Shown one piece after another: positions 23,465-31,932 of a stretch of 64,000 nt of DNA. Source of the DNA: Catellatospora vulcania (GTDB lineage: Bacteria > Actinomycetota > Actinomycetes > Mycobacteriales > Micromonosporaceae); the NCBI RefSeq assembly GCF_009720385.1, contig NZ_ML769302.1:654937-718936 (forward strand), in the 5' to 3' direction. The notes under the pieces are model-generated. The model did no database searches, had not been told where the DNA came from, and was given only the letters and a program-made list of their open reading frames with translations. The stretch's first letter is position 1. Every line of letters begins with the position of its first letter. The translations under genes and the position numbers were made by a program.

Positions 23465-24145
23465 TCACATGCGGCCGTTTTTCGACCCGCTGGACGAGTA
23501 CTTCGACGCGAAGCTGTCGGTGGCGTCGTTGGCCGCCTCCGCTGCGTCGCCGACCTTCGACTTCATGGTGTCGCGGCCGCCGCCCTTGAGCGAGGACGCC
23601 GCCTCGTGCAGCTTGTCGGCCGTCTTGTCCATGGCCTTGCTGGTGTGCTGCGTGGCCTTGTCGATCACCGAGTCGGCCTTGCCGGCCGTCTTGTCCGTCA
23701 TCGACTTGGTCTCCGAGCGCATCGACTCCAGCGCCTGGCTCGGGTCGTACTCCGACCACTGCTGCTGGCGACGGCGCTTCATGACCAGCGCACCGGCGAT
23801 GCCGACGGCCGCGCCCGCGGCGAGCAGCCCGATCAGCATCCCCGTGTTGCCACTGCGTGACACGTGGCCCCCCTTCTTGTGCTTGCGCGCCTTGGCATGA
23901 GCCTTCTTGCTGGCGTGCATGGCGTCGGCGGCGCCCTCCCGGTATGCCGCGGCGAGCGGCGTGAGGGCGGACATCGTCGAGCCCATGCCCCGCGAGGTGA
24001 CCTGGCGCATGCGTCCGGTGGTCGGACCGAACGACGCCCCGACCCCGCCGGCGGCATGTGTCGCCGCCTGCAGGAAATGGTCCCAGCTCTGGCCCATTTC
24101 CTCGCGCATCAGCTCCGCGCGCGTCTTCTTGTGAAATCCGAGCAT
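23465..24145 (-). CDS. Conserved single-pass membrane protein with Lys/Ser/Ala-rich tail
   Basis: About 226 residues. The N-terminal cytoplasmic part starts MLGFHKKTRAELMREEMGQS and includes a Gly-rich and Lys-rich stretch (SKKAHAKARKHKKGG). One membrane span (GMLIGLLAAGAAVGIAGALVM) ends in KRRRQQQ, and the C-terminal 90 residues are a repetitive, helix-forming KTADK/DKATQ region that recalls YtxH and LEA-like tails. It is shared by related actinomycetes as far as I can recall, but no function is known. Single gene on the minus strand. Confidence 0.7.
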   Translation of the reverse strand: MLGFHKKTRAELMREEMGQSWDHFLQAATHAAGGVGASFGPTTGRMRQVTSRGMGSTMSALTPLAAAYREGAADAMHASKKAHAKARKHKKGGHVSRSGNTGMLIGLLAAGAAVGIAGALVMKRRRQQQWSEYDPSQALESMRSETKSMTDKTAGKADSVIDKATQHTSKAMDKTADKLHEAASSLKGGGRDTMKSKVGDAAEAANDATDSFASKYSSSGSKNGRM

Positions 24146-24367
24146 CTTCCCCCGCCTTCCTGCCCCGCACCCCCGCGCGAGGCAGACGATCGCTCCAGAC
24201 GCCCCCGCGCCCGTGCGGTGGTATCGCAGGGCGCGCCGTCACGACGAAAGCGCGCCCCGTTCATGTCCCTGACTGCCATCCTGCCTCGCCGGACGCCATC
24301 GCACACCCGGAACGGGCACATGGGAGAATCTGTCGGTAACCAACCACTCGAATATCAGGAGTTAGAC

Positions 24368-24892
24368 GTGGCTGACGCCCGTTTCGCCGTCCTGCACACC
24401 AGCGCCGGTCCCATCCGCCTGGAGCTCTACCCGAACCACGCCCCGAAGACGGTCAAGAACTTCGTGGAGCTGGCGGAGGGCACCAAGGCGGGGGCGACCG
24501 ACCCGCGTACCGGCCAGCCGATCACCGGCCCGTACTACGACGGCACGCCGTTCCACCGGGTGATCGACGGTTTCATGATCCAGACTGGCGACCCGACCGG
24601 CACCGGTCGTGGTGGCCCGGGGTACACCTTCGACGACGAGTTCCACCCGGAACTCAGCTTCAGCGAGCCCTACCTGCTGGCGATGGCGAACGCCGGCCCG
24701 AAGACCAACGGGTCGCAGTTCTTCATCACCACCGGTGCCACGACCTGGCTGAACTTCAAGCACACCATCTTCGGCAAGGTCGCCGACGCGGACTCGCAGA
24801 AGATCGTCGACGCTATCTCCAGCTCGCCGACCGACGCCGGCGACAAGCCGCGCGAGGCGATCGTCATCGAGCGAATCGACATCGAGCGCTAA
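24368..24892 (+). CDS. Peptidyl-prolyl cis-trans isomerase (cyclophilin)
   Basis: About 174 residues of a cyclophilin domain: FHRVIDGFMIQTGDPTGTGR carries the catalytic Arg, then LAMANAGPKTNGSQFFITTG and WLNFKHTIFGKV. No signal peptide, so it is cytoplasmic. The start is the GTG of VADARFAVLHTSAG with AGGAG eight bases upstream. It is ten bases from the rhomboid gene, and the pair cyclophilin-rhomboid is a usual actinobacterial order (recalled, not verified). Confidence 0.92.
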   Translation: MADARFAVLHTSAGPIRLELYPNHAPKTVKNFVELAEGTKAGATDPRTGQPITGPYYDGTPFHRVIDGFMIQTGDPTGTGRGGPGYTFDDEFHPELSFSEPYLLAMANAGPKTNGSQFFITTGATTWLNFKHTIFGKVADADSQKIVDAISSSPTDAGDKPREAIVIERIDIER

Positions 24893-24902
24893 TCTCGCAC
24901 CC

Positions 24903-25847
24903 ATGACGTCTCCCGCACCCCAGGGTGGCCTGCCGCCCGTACCGAGCTGCTACCGCCACCCGGGGCGGGAGACGCACCTGAAATGCACCCGCTGTGAGCG
25001 GCCCATCTGCCCGGATTGCATGATCCCGGCCTCGGTGGGCCACCACTGCCCCGACTGCGTGGCCGAGGGCCGGCGTACGCAGCGCCCCGCGCTGACCCAC
25101 TTCGGCGGGTCCCAGGTCGGCATGCACGGCTACGTCACCAAGACGCTGATCGGGCTCAACCTGCTCGCGCTCATCGCCGGCGCGCTGCTGGTGGGCATGC
25201 CCGCACTGTTCGCCGGGGGCCTGTTCACCAACGTGACCGAGTGGCAGTTCATCGGCGGCGTGCTGGGCGAAACGATCACCGTGGGCCCGCAGGGGGCGAT
25301 CTACGCGGGTGCGTTCCCGGACTTCGGCTCGGTCTGGCCGGGGCTGAACGACGGTGGCTACTACCGGCTGTTCACCGCGATGTTCATCCACTACGGCGTC
25401 ATCCACTTCGTGATGAACATGTGGGCGCTGTGGGTGCTCGGCCGGCCGCTGGAGGCGGCGCTCGGCCCGGTCCGGTTCGCGGCGGCCTACCTGCTCTGCG
25501 GCATCGGCGGCAACGTCGCCGGCTACATCTTCAGCGAGAACGGGGTCGGGGCGGGCGCCTCGACCGCGATCTACGGCCTGTTCGCCATCTACTTCTTCGT
25601 GCTGAAGCGGCTGGGCCGGGACGCGTCCGCGATCATCCCGGTGATCGTGGTGAACGTGGCCATCTCCTTCGCCATCCCGGGCATCGGCATCGCCGGCCAC
25701 CTCGGCGGGCTCGCCACGGGCGCGATCGTGGGCGCCGGTCTGGCGTACGCGCCCAGGGAGAACCGGACCCTGGTGCAGACGGCCGTGCTGGTGCTGACGT
25801 TCCTCGGCCTCATGGGTGTGACAGTGGCCCTGTCACTGACCCGCTGA
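24903..25847 (+). CDS. Rhomboid-family intramembrane serine protease with N-terminal zinc finger
   Basis: About 314 residues. The N-terminus is a B-box-like zinc finger (CYRHPGRETHLKCTRCERPI, CPDCMIPASVGHHCPDC). Six to seven membrane spans follow, with the catalytic Ser in GAGASTAIYG and His in GIAGHLGGLATGA, plus the HYGVIHFVMNMWAL loop. It should cleave membrane substrates near the outer face. It lies directly after the cyclophilin gene and is probably cotranscribed. Confidence 0.9.
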   Translation: MTSPAPQGGLPPVPSCYRHPGRETHLKCTRCERPICPDCMIPASVGHHCPDCVAEGRRTQRPALTHFGGSQVGMHGYVTKTLIGLNLLALIAGALLVGMPALFAGGLFTNVTEWQFIGGVLGETITVGPQGAIYAGAFPDFGSVWPGLNDGGYYRLFTAMFIHYGVIHFVMNMWALWVLGRPLEAALGPVRFAAAYLLCGIGGNVAGYIFSENGVGAGASTAIYGLFAIYFFVLKRLGRDASAIIPVIVVNVAISFAIPGIGIAGHLGGLATGAIVGAGLAYAPRENRTLVQTAVLVLTFLGLMGVTVALSLTR

Positions 25848-25936
25848 CCTGGGAAATCGTCACATCGACGATGGTCGAGCGCTGATCGCATGAGTGACCC
25901 GCGTGACGTGTGTCACGCGCGCTCGTTGCTCCTTAC

Positions 25937-26431
25937 ATGGACGTCTTCTCGCGTACGTTCCTTCCCGCCACCGGCGAGGCCGGCATTCCCATGGCCACGG
26001 TCAGCCGGCATATGCCGATCTTCCGGCGCTGTGTCGAAGCCGGTGACGCCACCGTGCTCGTCGCCCGCGCCCTACGCCCCGAGCGCCCGCTCGGCCGTGA
26101 GTTCCTGATGCTGCTGACGTACCGCCGGCTCGTGATCACCCAGGAGAGCCGCATCATGCGCCGGCTCCGCCTGCACCTGAACACCGACCTGCGCCACCTC
26201 GCCAACGTCACCTGGCACCCGGACCCGCGCCTGTCGGCGATCGAGTTCGCGGCCACCGCCGTCGACGGCATCCGGGAGCGCTTCTGGATCCACGCGGGAC
26301 ACCCCAAGCAGGTCTGGCACCTGGACGCCCTGTTCAGCCACGTCTTCAAGCCGAAGCTGATCGCCCAGCGCACCGCCGGCATGAACGCCACCCCCTACGC
26401 CTCCTTCGCCGACCACCTCGTCGGCGCCTGA
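25937..26431 (+). CDS. Conserved hypothetical protein, PH-like
   Basis: About 164 residues, soluble, without signal peptide. The middle (LLTYRRLVITQESRIMRRLR) followed by HLNTDLRHLANVTWHPDPRL and later AVDGIRERFWIHAGHPKQVW looks like the beta strands and closing helix of a PH-like domain; that is a visual judgement. No Shine-Dalgarno site is obvious before the ATG (MDVFSRTFLP); an ATG at 25991 is an alternative. I do not know its role. Confidence 0.6.
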   Translation: MDVFSRTFLPATGEAGIPMATVSRHMPIFRRCVEAGDATVLVARALRPERPLGREFLMLLTYRRLVITQESRIMRRLRLHLNTDLRHLANVTWHPDPRLSAIEFAATAVDGIRERFWIHAGHPKQVWHLDALFSHVFKPKLIAQRTAGMNATPYASFADHLVGA

Positions 26432-26459
26432 CCCATCCCCCCGGGTCCTCGCCAAGATC

Positions 26460-26536
26460 GCGACGATCTTGCGTGAACCGTTGCCGGTACGCCCGATATG
26501 AGCGTGTCGCACCCACGGTTCGCGCAAGATCGTCGC
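26460..26536. repeat. Inverted repeat, hairpin family B, copy 2
   Basis: GCGACGATCTTGCGTGAACC at 26460 onward pairs with the arm at 26515-26536, 21 of 22 positions matching, around a loop of about 33 bases. The arms are nearly the same as those at 20588-20661. Confidence 0.75.
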
Positions 26537-26627
26537 TTTGTTGGGGTGGGGTGGGGTGGCGGCGGGGGCGGGGGAAGGTTTGCGGCGCGCTTACGTGGTT
26601 CGTACATGGGTCGGACATGATGGCGGC

Positions 26628-27308
26628 GTGAGTGAGAAAGGGCTGGTGCTCGTCGTTGAAGACGAGCGGCCTATCGCGGATCTGATCCGGCTTTACCTGC
26701 AGCGGGACGGGTACGGGGTGCAGGTGGAGTCCGATGGGGCGGCGGGGCTTGCCGCGGCGCGGAGGTTGCGGCCGGCCGCGTGTGTGCTGGACATCGCGTT
26801 GCCGTCGATGGACGGGACGGAGATCTGCCGGCGGTTGCGGGCCGAGGACATCTGGGTGCCGATCATCTTTCTCACCGCGCGCGACGACGAGGTCGATCGC
26901 ATCGTCGGGCTGGAGTTGGGGGCCGACGATTATCTGACCAAGCCGTTCAGTCCGCGGGAGCTGGTCGCGCGGCTCAAGGCGGTGCTGCGGCGCTCCGGCG
27001 GGACGCCCGAGCCCGACCGCAGCCGGGTGGTGGGGCCGGTGCGACTCGACCCCGCGCGGCGCGAGGTCACCGTCGGCGCTGCCGCCGTGCAACTGACCAG
27101 CACCGAGTTCGACCTGCTGGCGCACCTGATGAGCCGGCCCGGCCGGGTCTACACCCGCGACGAGCTGCTGTCCGCTGTCTGGGGGTACGCCGCACACGGT
27201 GGGACCCGCACCGTGGACGTGCACGTCGCCCAGGTCCGGGCGAAGCTCGGCGAGGCCGCGATCATCGTGCGCACCGTCCGGGGCGTGGGGTACACCGCCG
27301 ATGCCTGA
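26628..27308 (+). CDS. OmpR/PhoB-family response regulator
   Basis: About 226 residues. The receiver shows VVEDERP, VLDIALPSMDG (Asp near 52), FLTARDDEVD and TKPFSPREL; the winged helix ends TRTVDVHVAQVRAKLGEAAI and VRTVRGVGYTADA. It starts with GTG (VSEKGLVLVV), six bases after CATGAT and without a good Shine-Dalgarno site, so it may be leaderless. It overlaps the next gene by eight bases. Confidence 0.93.
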   Translation: MSEKGLVLVVEDERPIADLIRLYLQRDGYGVQVESDGAAGLAAARRLRPAACVLDIALPSMDGTEICRRLRAEDIWVPIIFLTARDDEVDRIVGLELGADDYLTKPFSPRELVARLKAVLRRSGGTPEPDRSRVVGPVRLDPARREVTVGAAAVQLTSTEFDLLAHLMSRPGRVYTRDELLSAVWGYAAHGGTRTVDVHVAQVRAKLGEAAIIVRTVRGVGYTADA

Positions 27309-28716
27309 CCGCCGTGCCGACCTCACCGTGCCGATCCGGGTGCTCGCCGCCCCCTCCCGGCCCACCGTCAGCACGAGCACGCTGACCACCCGGGCCGTGC
27401 TCGCCGGGGTGATCGTCGCGCTGATCACGCTGGTGGCCGGCGCGCTGGTCGCGGTGCCGCTGGCCGCCCGCGCCGCCGAGCGGGCCGCCCGGGAAGGGCT
27501 CGCCTCGCAGACCGACGTGGTGGCCCAGGTGCTGCGCTCCCGGCGGGCCGCCGCCGCGGACGCCAAGTTGATCGAGCAGCTGCGCAAGCTCGACGGAGAC
27601 GTCAACGCGTACCTGATCACCTCCGGTGCGGCCGACCGGCCCGGGCTGCCCGCCCGGGTGGTGCAGCAGGTCGCGGACGGCAAGCCGGTCAGCGAGCGGC
27701 TGGTCATGGTCGGCGGCCGGCCGTCGATGGTGGAGGGCCGCACGCTCGGCGGTGGCGACGGTGTGGTGCTCGCCCGGCCCGCCGCCACCGGGATCAGCCG
27801 GCAGGTGCTGCGCAACCTGTGGCTGCCGCTGCTGGCCGGGCTCGGCGCGGGCGTGCTGGCGGGCGTGCTGCTCGGCCGCAGGCTGGCCCGCCCCATCCGC
27901 AACGCGGCCACCGCCGCGGCCCGCCTCAGCTCGGGCGACCGCACGGTGCGCCTGGCCGCCGAGCCGCCGCAGGAGGTGGAACGGCTCGCCCACTCGATCA
28001 ACGAGCTGGCCGAGGCGCTGGCCACCAGCGAGGGACGCCAGCGCGAGTTCCTGCTGTCCATCTCGCACGAACTGCGCACCCCGCTGACCACCATCAAGGG
28101 GTACGCCGAGGCGCTGTCCGACGGCGTGGTCGGCCCCGACGGCGCCCAGGAGGTCGGGCAGACCGTGCTCGCCGAGGCCGAGCGCCTGGACCGGCTCGTC
28201 GCCGACCTGCTCTCACTGGCCCGGCTCGACGCCGCCGACTTCGCCATCCAGCTCACCGACGTCGACCTGGTGTCGCTGGTGACCTCGGCCGAGCGGGCCT
28301 TCGGACCGCGCGGCGCCCAGGCAGGCGTGCCGGTGCACGCCGAGGTCCCGGCGGGCGAGGTGTGGGTGCACACCGATCCGCTGCGGCTGCGCCAGATCAT
28401 CGACGGCCTGGTCGAGAACGCGCTGCGGGTGGTGCCGCCCGGCCGCCCGATCGTGGTGGCCGTACGCCCCCTGCCCGACCGCACCGCGATCGAGGTCCGC
28501 GACGGGGGCCCCGGTCTCACCGACGACGACCTGGCCGTCGCCTTCGAACGCGGCGCGCTGCACCAGCGCTACCAGGGCGTACGCCAGACCGGCAGCGGCC
28601 TGGGCCTGGCCCTGGCCGCGGGGCTGGCCCGACGCCTCGGTGGGGTCATCGAGGCCGGTCACGCGGCCGAGGGCGGGGCCCGGTTCACGGTTTACCTGCC
28701 CCGAACATCGGCCTGA
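27301..28716 (+). CDS. Sensor histidine kinase (HAMP, HisKA, HATPase)
   Basis: About 471 residues. A first span (about residues 32-55), an extracellular domain of about 110 residues, and a second span (LWLPLLAGLGAGVLAGVLLG) lead into HAMP and the H box LLSISHELRTPLTTIKGYAE. N and G boxes are DGLVENALRVV, RDGGPGLTD and TGSGLGLALAAGLARRLGG. It pairs with the regulator gene that it overlaps, and the lipoprotein downstream is a candidate target or co-sensor. Confidence 0.93.
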   Translation: MPDRRADLTVPIRVLAAPSRPTVSTSTLTTRAVLAGVIVALITLVAGALVAVPLAARAAERAAREGLASQTDVVAQVLRSRRAAAADAKLIEQLRKLDGDVNAYLITSGAADRPGLPARVVQQVADGKPVSERLVMVGGRPSMVEGRTLGGGDGVVLARPAATGISRQVLRNLWLPLLAGLGAGVLAGVLLGRRLARPIRNAATAAARLSSGDRTVRLAAEPPQEVERLAHSINELAEALATSEGRQREFLLSISHELRTPLTTIKGYAEALSDGVVGPDGAQEVGQTVLAEAERLDRLVADLLSLARLDAADFAIQLTDVDLVSLVTSAERAFGPRGAQAGVPVHAEVPAGEVWVHTDPLRLRQIIDGLVENALRVVPPGRPIVVAVRPLPDRTAIEVRDGGPGLTDDDLAVAFERGALHQRYQGVRQTGSGLGLALAAGLARRLGGVIEAGHAAEGGARFTVYLPRTSA

Positions 28717-28750
28717 CCGCCGCCAGGCGAGGGCGGGAGAGCCTGGCGTC

Positions 28751-29308
28751 ATGAGAAGAATCGGCCTCACCGTCGCCCTGGGTCTGTCCGCACTGCTGGG
28801 CCTGACCGCCTGCGGCCCGTCTGACATGTCGTCGGCCGCCACCGGCCTGGTCGCCTCGGTCGAGGCCGAGGCGCTCGCCGCGATGGGTGTCGCGCCCATG
28901 GACCTCGTCGCCGCCGAGAGTGAACTCGACACCACCGCCTCGCCCGCACCCGACGCCAAGGACAAGCTCGGCGAGCGGGCGGAGAACTGGCGCAAGCGCC
29001 ACGCGCTGCGGGTCGCCCTGCGCCGTGACGTGCAGCACGGCGAGGCTGTCGTGGAGAGCAAGAAGGGCCCCGTGACCGTGCTCGTCCAGCGGGGTGTGGT
29101 CACCGCCGTCGACGCGACGTCGATCACCGTGAAGTCCGCCGACGGATTCACCCAGACCTGGCACTACGGGGAGAAGCTGCGGGTGGTGGAGAAGCGGGCC
29201 ACGATCCAGGCCACCGAGCTCAAGGCCGGCGCCCAGGTGGCCGTCGCCGGCCCGAAGGACGGCGACACCCCCACCGCCCGCCTCATCGTGATCCCGCTGG
29301 CCCGCTGA
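28751..29308 (+). CDS. Lipoprotein with DUF5666-like domain
   Basis: About 185 residues. Lipobox LLGLTAC with Cys near 21 after a short hydrophobic signal peptide. The mature part has a helical, charged middle (ERAENWRKRHALRVALRRDV) and a beta domain VTAVDATSITVKSADGFTQT that resembles DUF5666/OB-like domains. It lies 34 bases after the kinase gene and ends in a strong terminator, so it is likely the third gene of this operon. Possible role in sensing at the outer face is inference. Confidence 0.75.
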   Translation: MRRIGLTVALGLSALLGLTACGPSDMSSAATGLVASVEAEALAAMGVAPMDLVAAESELDTTASPAPDAKDKLGERAENWRKRHALRVALRRDVQHGEAVVESKKGPVTVLVQRGVVTAVDATSITVKSADGFTQTWHYGEKLRVVEKRATIQATELKAGAQVAVAGPKDGDTPTARLIVIPLAR

Positions 29309-29319
29309 GCCGGCGAGTG

Positions 29320-29371
29320 AGGAAGGGCACCTTCCACGACGTATACCGTTAAGAAGGTGCCCTTCCTTTTT
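29320..29371 (+). terminator. AGGAAGGGCACCTTC hairpin with T-run (family A, copy 2)
   Basis: AGGAAGGGCACCTTC at 29320-29334 is perfectly mirrored at 29353-29367 and followed by TTTTT. This is a classic rho-independent terminator for the lipoprotein gene, and its arms match the hairpins at 23411-23448 and 62628-62683. Confidence 0.85.
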
Positions 29372-29462
29372 GTCAGGGGGCGTTGACCTCTCCTGATGTG
29401 CGGGGATCCGACACAAGGGCTAGACTCGGCCGGTCCAGCCAGCGTCAGCAGCGGAGAGCCCC

Positions 29463-30167
29463 GTGAAGCTATCGATTCTCATGCCGGTCTACAACGAAGA
29501 GGCCCGGCTTGGCGAGGCGCTCAAGCAGGCACTCGCCGTCGACTACCCGTGTGAGATCGAGCTGGTCGTGGTCAACGACGGCAGCAAGGACCGCACCGCG
29601 GAGATCCTGAACACCTGCGACGACCCGCGGCTGCAGGCCTACCACCACGCGAAGAACGCCGGCAAGGGCGCGGCCATCCGCACCGCCGTCGAGTCCGCGA
29701 CCGGTGACTACATGGTCATCCTGGACGCCGACCTGGAGTACGACCCCAAGGACATCCCCAAGCTGCTCGGCCCCGTGCTCGACGGCCGCGCCAAGGTCGT
29801 CTACGGGAATCGCAGCTTCGGCGGCCACGCCGCCTTCTCGTTCTGGTACGTGATGGGCAACAAGGGCGTCACCCTGTTCGCCAACGTGCTGTTCAACTCG
29901 TACATCGGCGACCTCGAGACCTGCTTCAAGCTGATGCCGCTGGAGCTCTACCGCTCGCTGAACGTCAAGTCCAAGGGCTTCGGCATGGAGGCGGAGGTCA
30001 CCGGCAAGCTCCTGCGCCGCAAGAACCGGCCGTACGAGGTGCCGATCAGCTACACCGCCCGCACCCGCGAGGAGGGCAAGAAGATCACCGCGATGGACGG
30101 GATCGAAGCCCTGCTGATCCTCATGCGCGAGCGGCTGCGCCCGGTGCCGAAGTCGGCCCGGAAGTAA
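29463..30167 (+). CDS. Family 2 glycosyltransferase (polyprenol-phosphate mannosyl/glucosyl type)
   Basis: About 234 residues. GT-A fold with ILMPVYNEEARLGEAL, VVVNDGSKDRTAEIL, AGKGAAIRTAVESATGDYM and VILDADLEYDPKDIP (DxD-type), as in dolichol/polyprenol phosphate sugar transferases. There are no membrane spans at the C-terminus. It probably charges polyprenyl phosphate with a sugar for cell-envelope synthesis. GTG start with GGAGAG ahead. Its last 47 bases overlap the convergent oxidoreductase gene. Confidence 0.85.
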   Translation: MKLSILMPVYNEEARLGEALKQALAVDYPCEIELVVVNDGSKDRTAEILNTCDDPRLQAYHHAKNAGKGAAIRTAVESATGDYMVILDADLEYDPKDIPKLLGPVLDGRAKVVYGNRSFGGHAAFSFWYVMGNKGVTLFANVLFNSYIGDLETCFKLMPLELYRSLNVKSKGFGMEAEVTGKLLRRKNRPYEVPISYTARTREEGKKITAMDGIEALLILMRERLRPVPKSARK

Positions 30168-31092
30168 CCAGCAACACCTTGCCGACGTGCTCGTTGGCCG
30201 AGACGGTCCGCTGAGCGGCCGCCGCCTCGGTCAGCGGCAGCACGCGGTCCACCACCGGGCGGATCGCGCCTGACGCGAGCAGCGGCCACATGTCCCGCCG
30301 GACCCCCGCCACGATCGCGGCCTTCTCCGCCGCGGGCCGGGAGCGCAACGCGGTCGCCGTGACCGAGGCCCGCTTGGCCAGCAGCGCGCCCAGGTTGAGC
30401 TCCGCTTTCGTGCCGCCCTGCAAGCCGATCACGACAAGCCGGCCGCCGGTCGCCAGCGCCTGCACGTTGCGCTCCAGATAGGCCGCACCGATGATGTCCA
30501 GGATCACGTCCGCGCCCACGCCGGTGAAATCGTCGCTGGTGTAGTCCAGGCACTCGTCCGCGCCCAGCTCCCGCAGCTGCTCGTGCTTGGCCGCCCGCGC
30601 CGTGGCCACCACCCGCGCACCCAGTGCCTTGGCGTACTGGATCGCGAACGTGCCCACGCCGCTGCCGCCGCCGTGGATGAGCACCGTCTCCCCGGCCCGC
30701 AGGCCCGCGACCATGGTCAGGTTCGACCACACCGTGCACGCCACCTCGGGCAGCCCGCCCGCGGTGACCAGGTCCACGCCGTCCGGCAGCGGCAGCACGT
30801 GTGCCGCGTCGACCGCCACCAGCTCCGCGTACCCGCCCCCGCCGAGCAGCGCGCACACCTCGTCGCCCGGCCGCCACGGCCCGGCACCCTGCTCGATCAC
30901 GCCTGAGCACTCCAGGCCCGGGTACGGCGGCGCGCCCGGGGGCGGCGGGTAGACGCCGGCGACCTGGAGCAGGTCGGCCCGGTTGACCGCGGTGGCAGCG
31001 ATCCTGATCAGCACACCGCCCTCGGCCGGGACCGGATCGGGGACCTCTGACCAGGCAAGTTCACCCTTGGCGGGGATCGTCATCGCGTGCAC
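30121..31092 (-). CDS. Quinone oxidoreductase / zinc-free alcohol dehydrogenase (PIG3-like)
   Basis: About 323 residues. GroES-like N-terminus (VNRADLLQVAGVYPPPPGAP) and Rossmann motif ETVLIHGGGSGVGTFAIQYA, with AAAAQRTVSANEHVGKVLL at the end. The family (TP53I3/PIG3-like) reduces quinones with NADPH. The start is a GTG (MHAMTIPAKG) with ATG three codons later. The final 15 codons are read antisense to the glycosyltransferase gene; I see no frame damage on either side. Confidence 0.88.
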   Translation of the reverse strand: MHAMTIPAKGELAWSEVPDPVPAEGGVLIRIAATAVNRADLLQVAGVYPPPPGAPPYPGLECSGVIEQGAGPWRPGDEVCALLGGGGYAELVAVDAAHVLPLPDGVDLVTAGGLPEVACTVWSNLTMVAGLRAGETVLIHGGGSGVGTFAIQYAKALGARVVATARAAKHEQLRELGADECLDYTSDDFTGVGADVILDIIGAAYLERNVQALATGGRLVVIGLQGGTKAELNLGALLAKRASVTATALRSRPAAEKAAIVAGVRRDMWPLLASGAIRPVVDRVLPLTEAAAAQRTVSANEHVGKVLLVTSGPTSAPGAAARA

Positions 31093-31167
31093 CAGACCAT
31101 CTTGCCCCGAGACCGGTCCGGACGGGCGCGCGGCACGTCTGGCACACTGGTCGTCGGCGATACGCCA

Positions 31168-31254
31168 GGAGGGTTCGCCTAGTGGCCGATGGCGGTGGTC
31201 TTGAAAACCACTAAGGCAGCGATGTCTTCAAGGGTTCGAATCCCTTACCCTCCG
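31168..31254 (+). tRNA. tRNA-Ser (anticodon UGA)
   Basis: 87 bases with acceptor stem GGAGGGT/ACCCTCC, a long variable arm typical of serine, T arm GGGTTCGAATCCC and anticodon loop CTTGAAA. The 3' CCA is not encoded. Confidence 0.95.
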
Positions 31255-31270
31255 CCGCGAACCAGCGGAA

Positions 31271-31320
31271 CACGGCTCAGGGCCGGCGGGAGAAACTCTT
31301 CCCGCCGGCCCTGAGCCGTG
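31271..31320 (+). terminator. 21-bp hairpin after tRNA-Ser(UGA)
   Basis: CACGGCTCAGGGCCGGCGGG at 31271 onward is mirrored through 31320 with an eight-base loop. It follows the tRNA by about 15 bases. Confidence 0.75.
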
Positions 31321-31393
31321 CTGGTGCCGCATGGGTGAGACTCCGGCGAACGGCCGGTCTCCACCGTGTGGGCGCGGCACTTACATTGAGGGA

Positions 31394-31430
31394 GTGCGGC
31401 CCTCGGACCCAGGATGTTCGAGGGCCGCAC
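31394..31430 (-). terminator. Hairpin after the small secreted protein gene
   Basis: GTGCGGCCCTCG at 31394-31405 pairs with CGAGGGCCGCAC at 31419-31430, 12 bases beyond the stop at 31443. Confidence 0.65.
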
Positions 31431-31442
31431 CCGTTCGCACCG

Positions 31443-31715
31443 TCAGACCGCCGCGAGCCGGCAGGCCACGTCCGCCGTCGCCGGCGGGACGCTCAGCAGG
31501 GTGAGCTGCGTGGTGCAGACGGTGTAGGACAGGTCGCCCAGGGTGCAGGCGAGCCCGAACTCGACCCCGCCGAAGCCCTGCGCCGCCAGGTACGCGCTGC
31601 AGTCGCCGGGGGTGGCGTGGGCCGGGGTGGCCGCGATCGCCGATGCTCCGGCGAACGCGAGGGTGGCCGCGCCGATGACGGCGAGCCGCTTGCCGATGCC
31701 GTTGAGCTTGCGCAT
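31443..31715 (-). CDS. Small secreted protein with four cysteines
   Basis: About 90 residues. A signal peptide (MRKLNGIGKRLAVIGAATLA through AATPAHA) precedes a mature part of about 55 residues beginning TPGDCSAYLAAQGF with Cys in GDC, LACTL, TVCTT and VACRL, which could form two disulfides. GGAGG stands eight bases ahead of the ATG. Small exported proteins of this type are common in actinomycetes and mostly unstudied. Confidence 0.75.
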   Translation of the reverse strand: MRKLNGIGKRLAVIGAATLAFAGASAIAATPAHATPGDCSAYLAAQGFGGVEFGLACTLGDLSYTVCTTQLTLLSVPPATADVACRLAAV

Positions 31716-31932
31716 CGTGACACCTCCATAACTAGGAGTGATAGGAGATGCCAACATATCGATTCGTGCGGAGCGGCGATAGCTTCCGTCACTCCTTCGG
31801 CGAGGAGTGAATCGCAGGTGGAGACACTGAAGCGCGGCTCACGCCGTTCATCTACATAGGAATCGAGTTCACGCGCCGCGATGGGGAACGAGACTCGTGA
31901 AACGGTGTTCCTTGCCGGGCAACGGCGGGAGG

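Noticed and set aside
24058-24339. Plus-strand extension of the cyclophilin upstream of 24368
   Set aside because: The upstream part overlaps the convergent start region of the gene at 23465 and lacks cyclophilin-like sequence; the GTG with AGGAG is preferred.
26346-28520. Long minus-strand frame over the second two-component system
   Set aside because: Ser/Arg-rich shadow of the kinase and regulator genes; no family motif.
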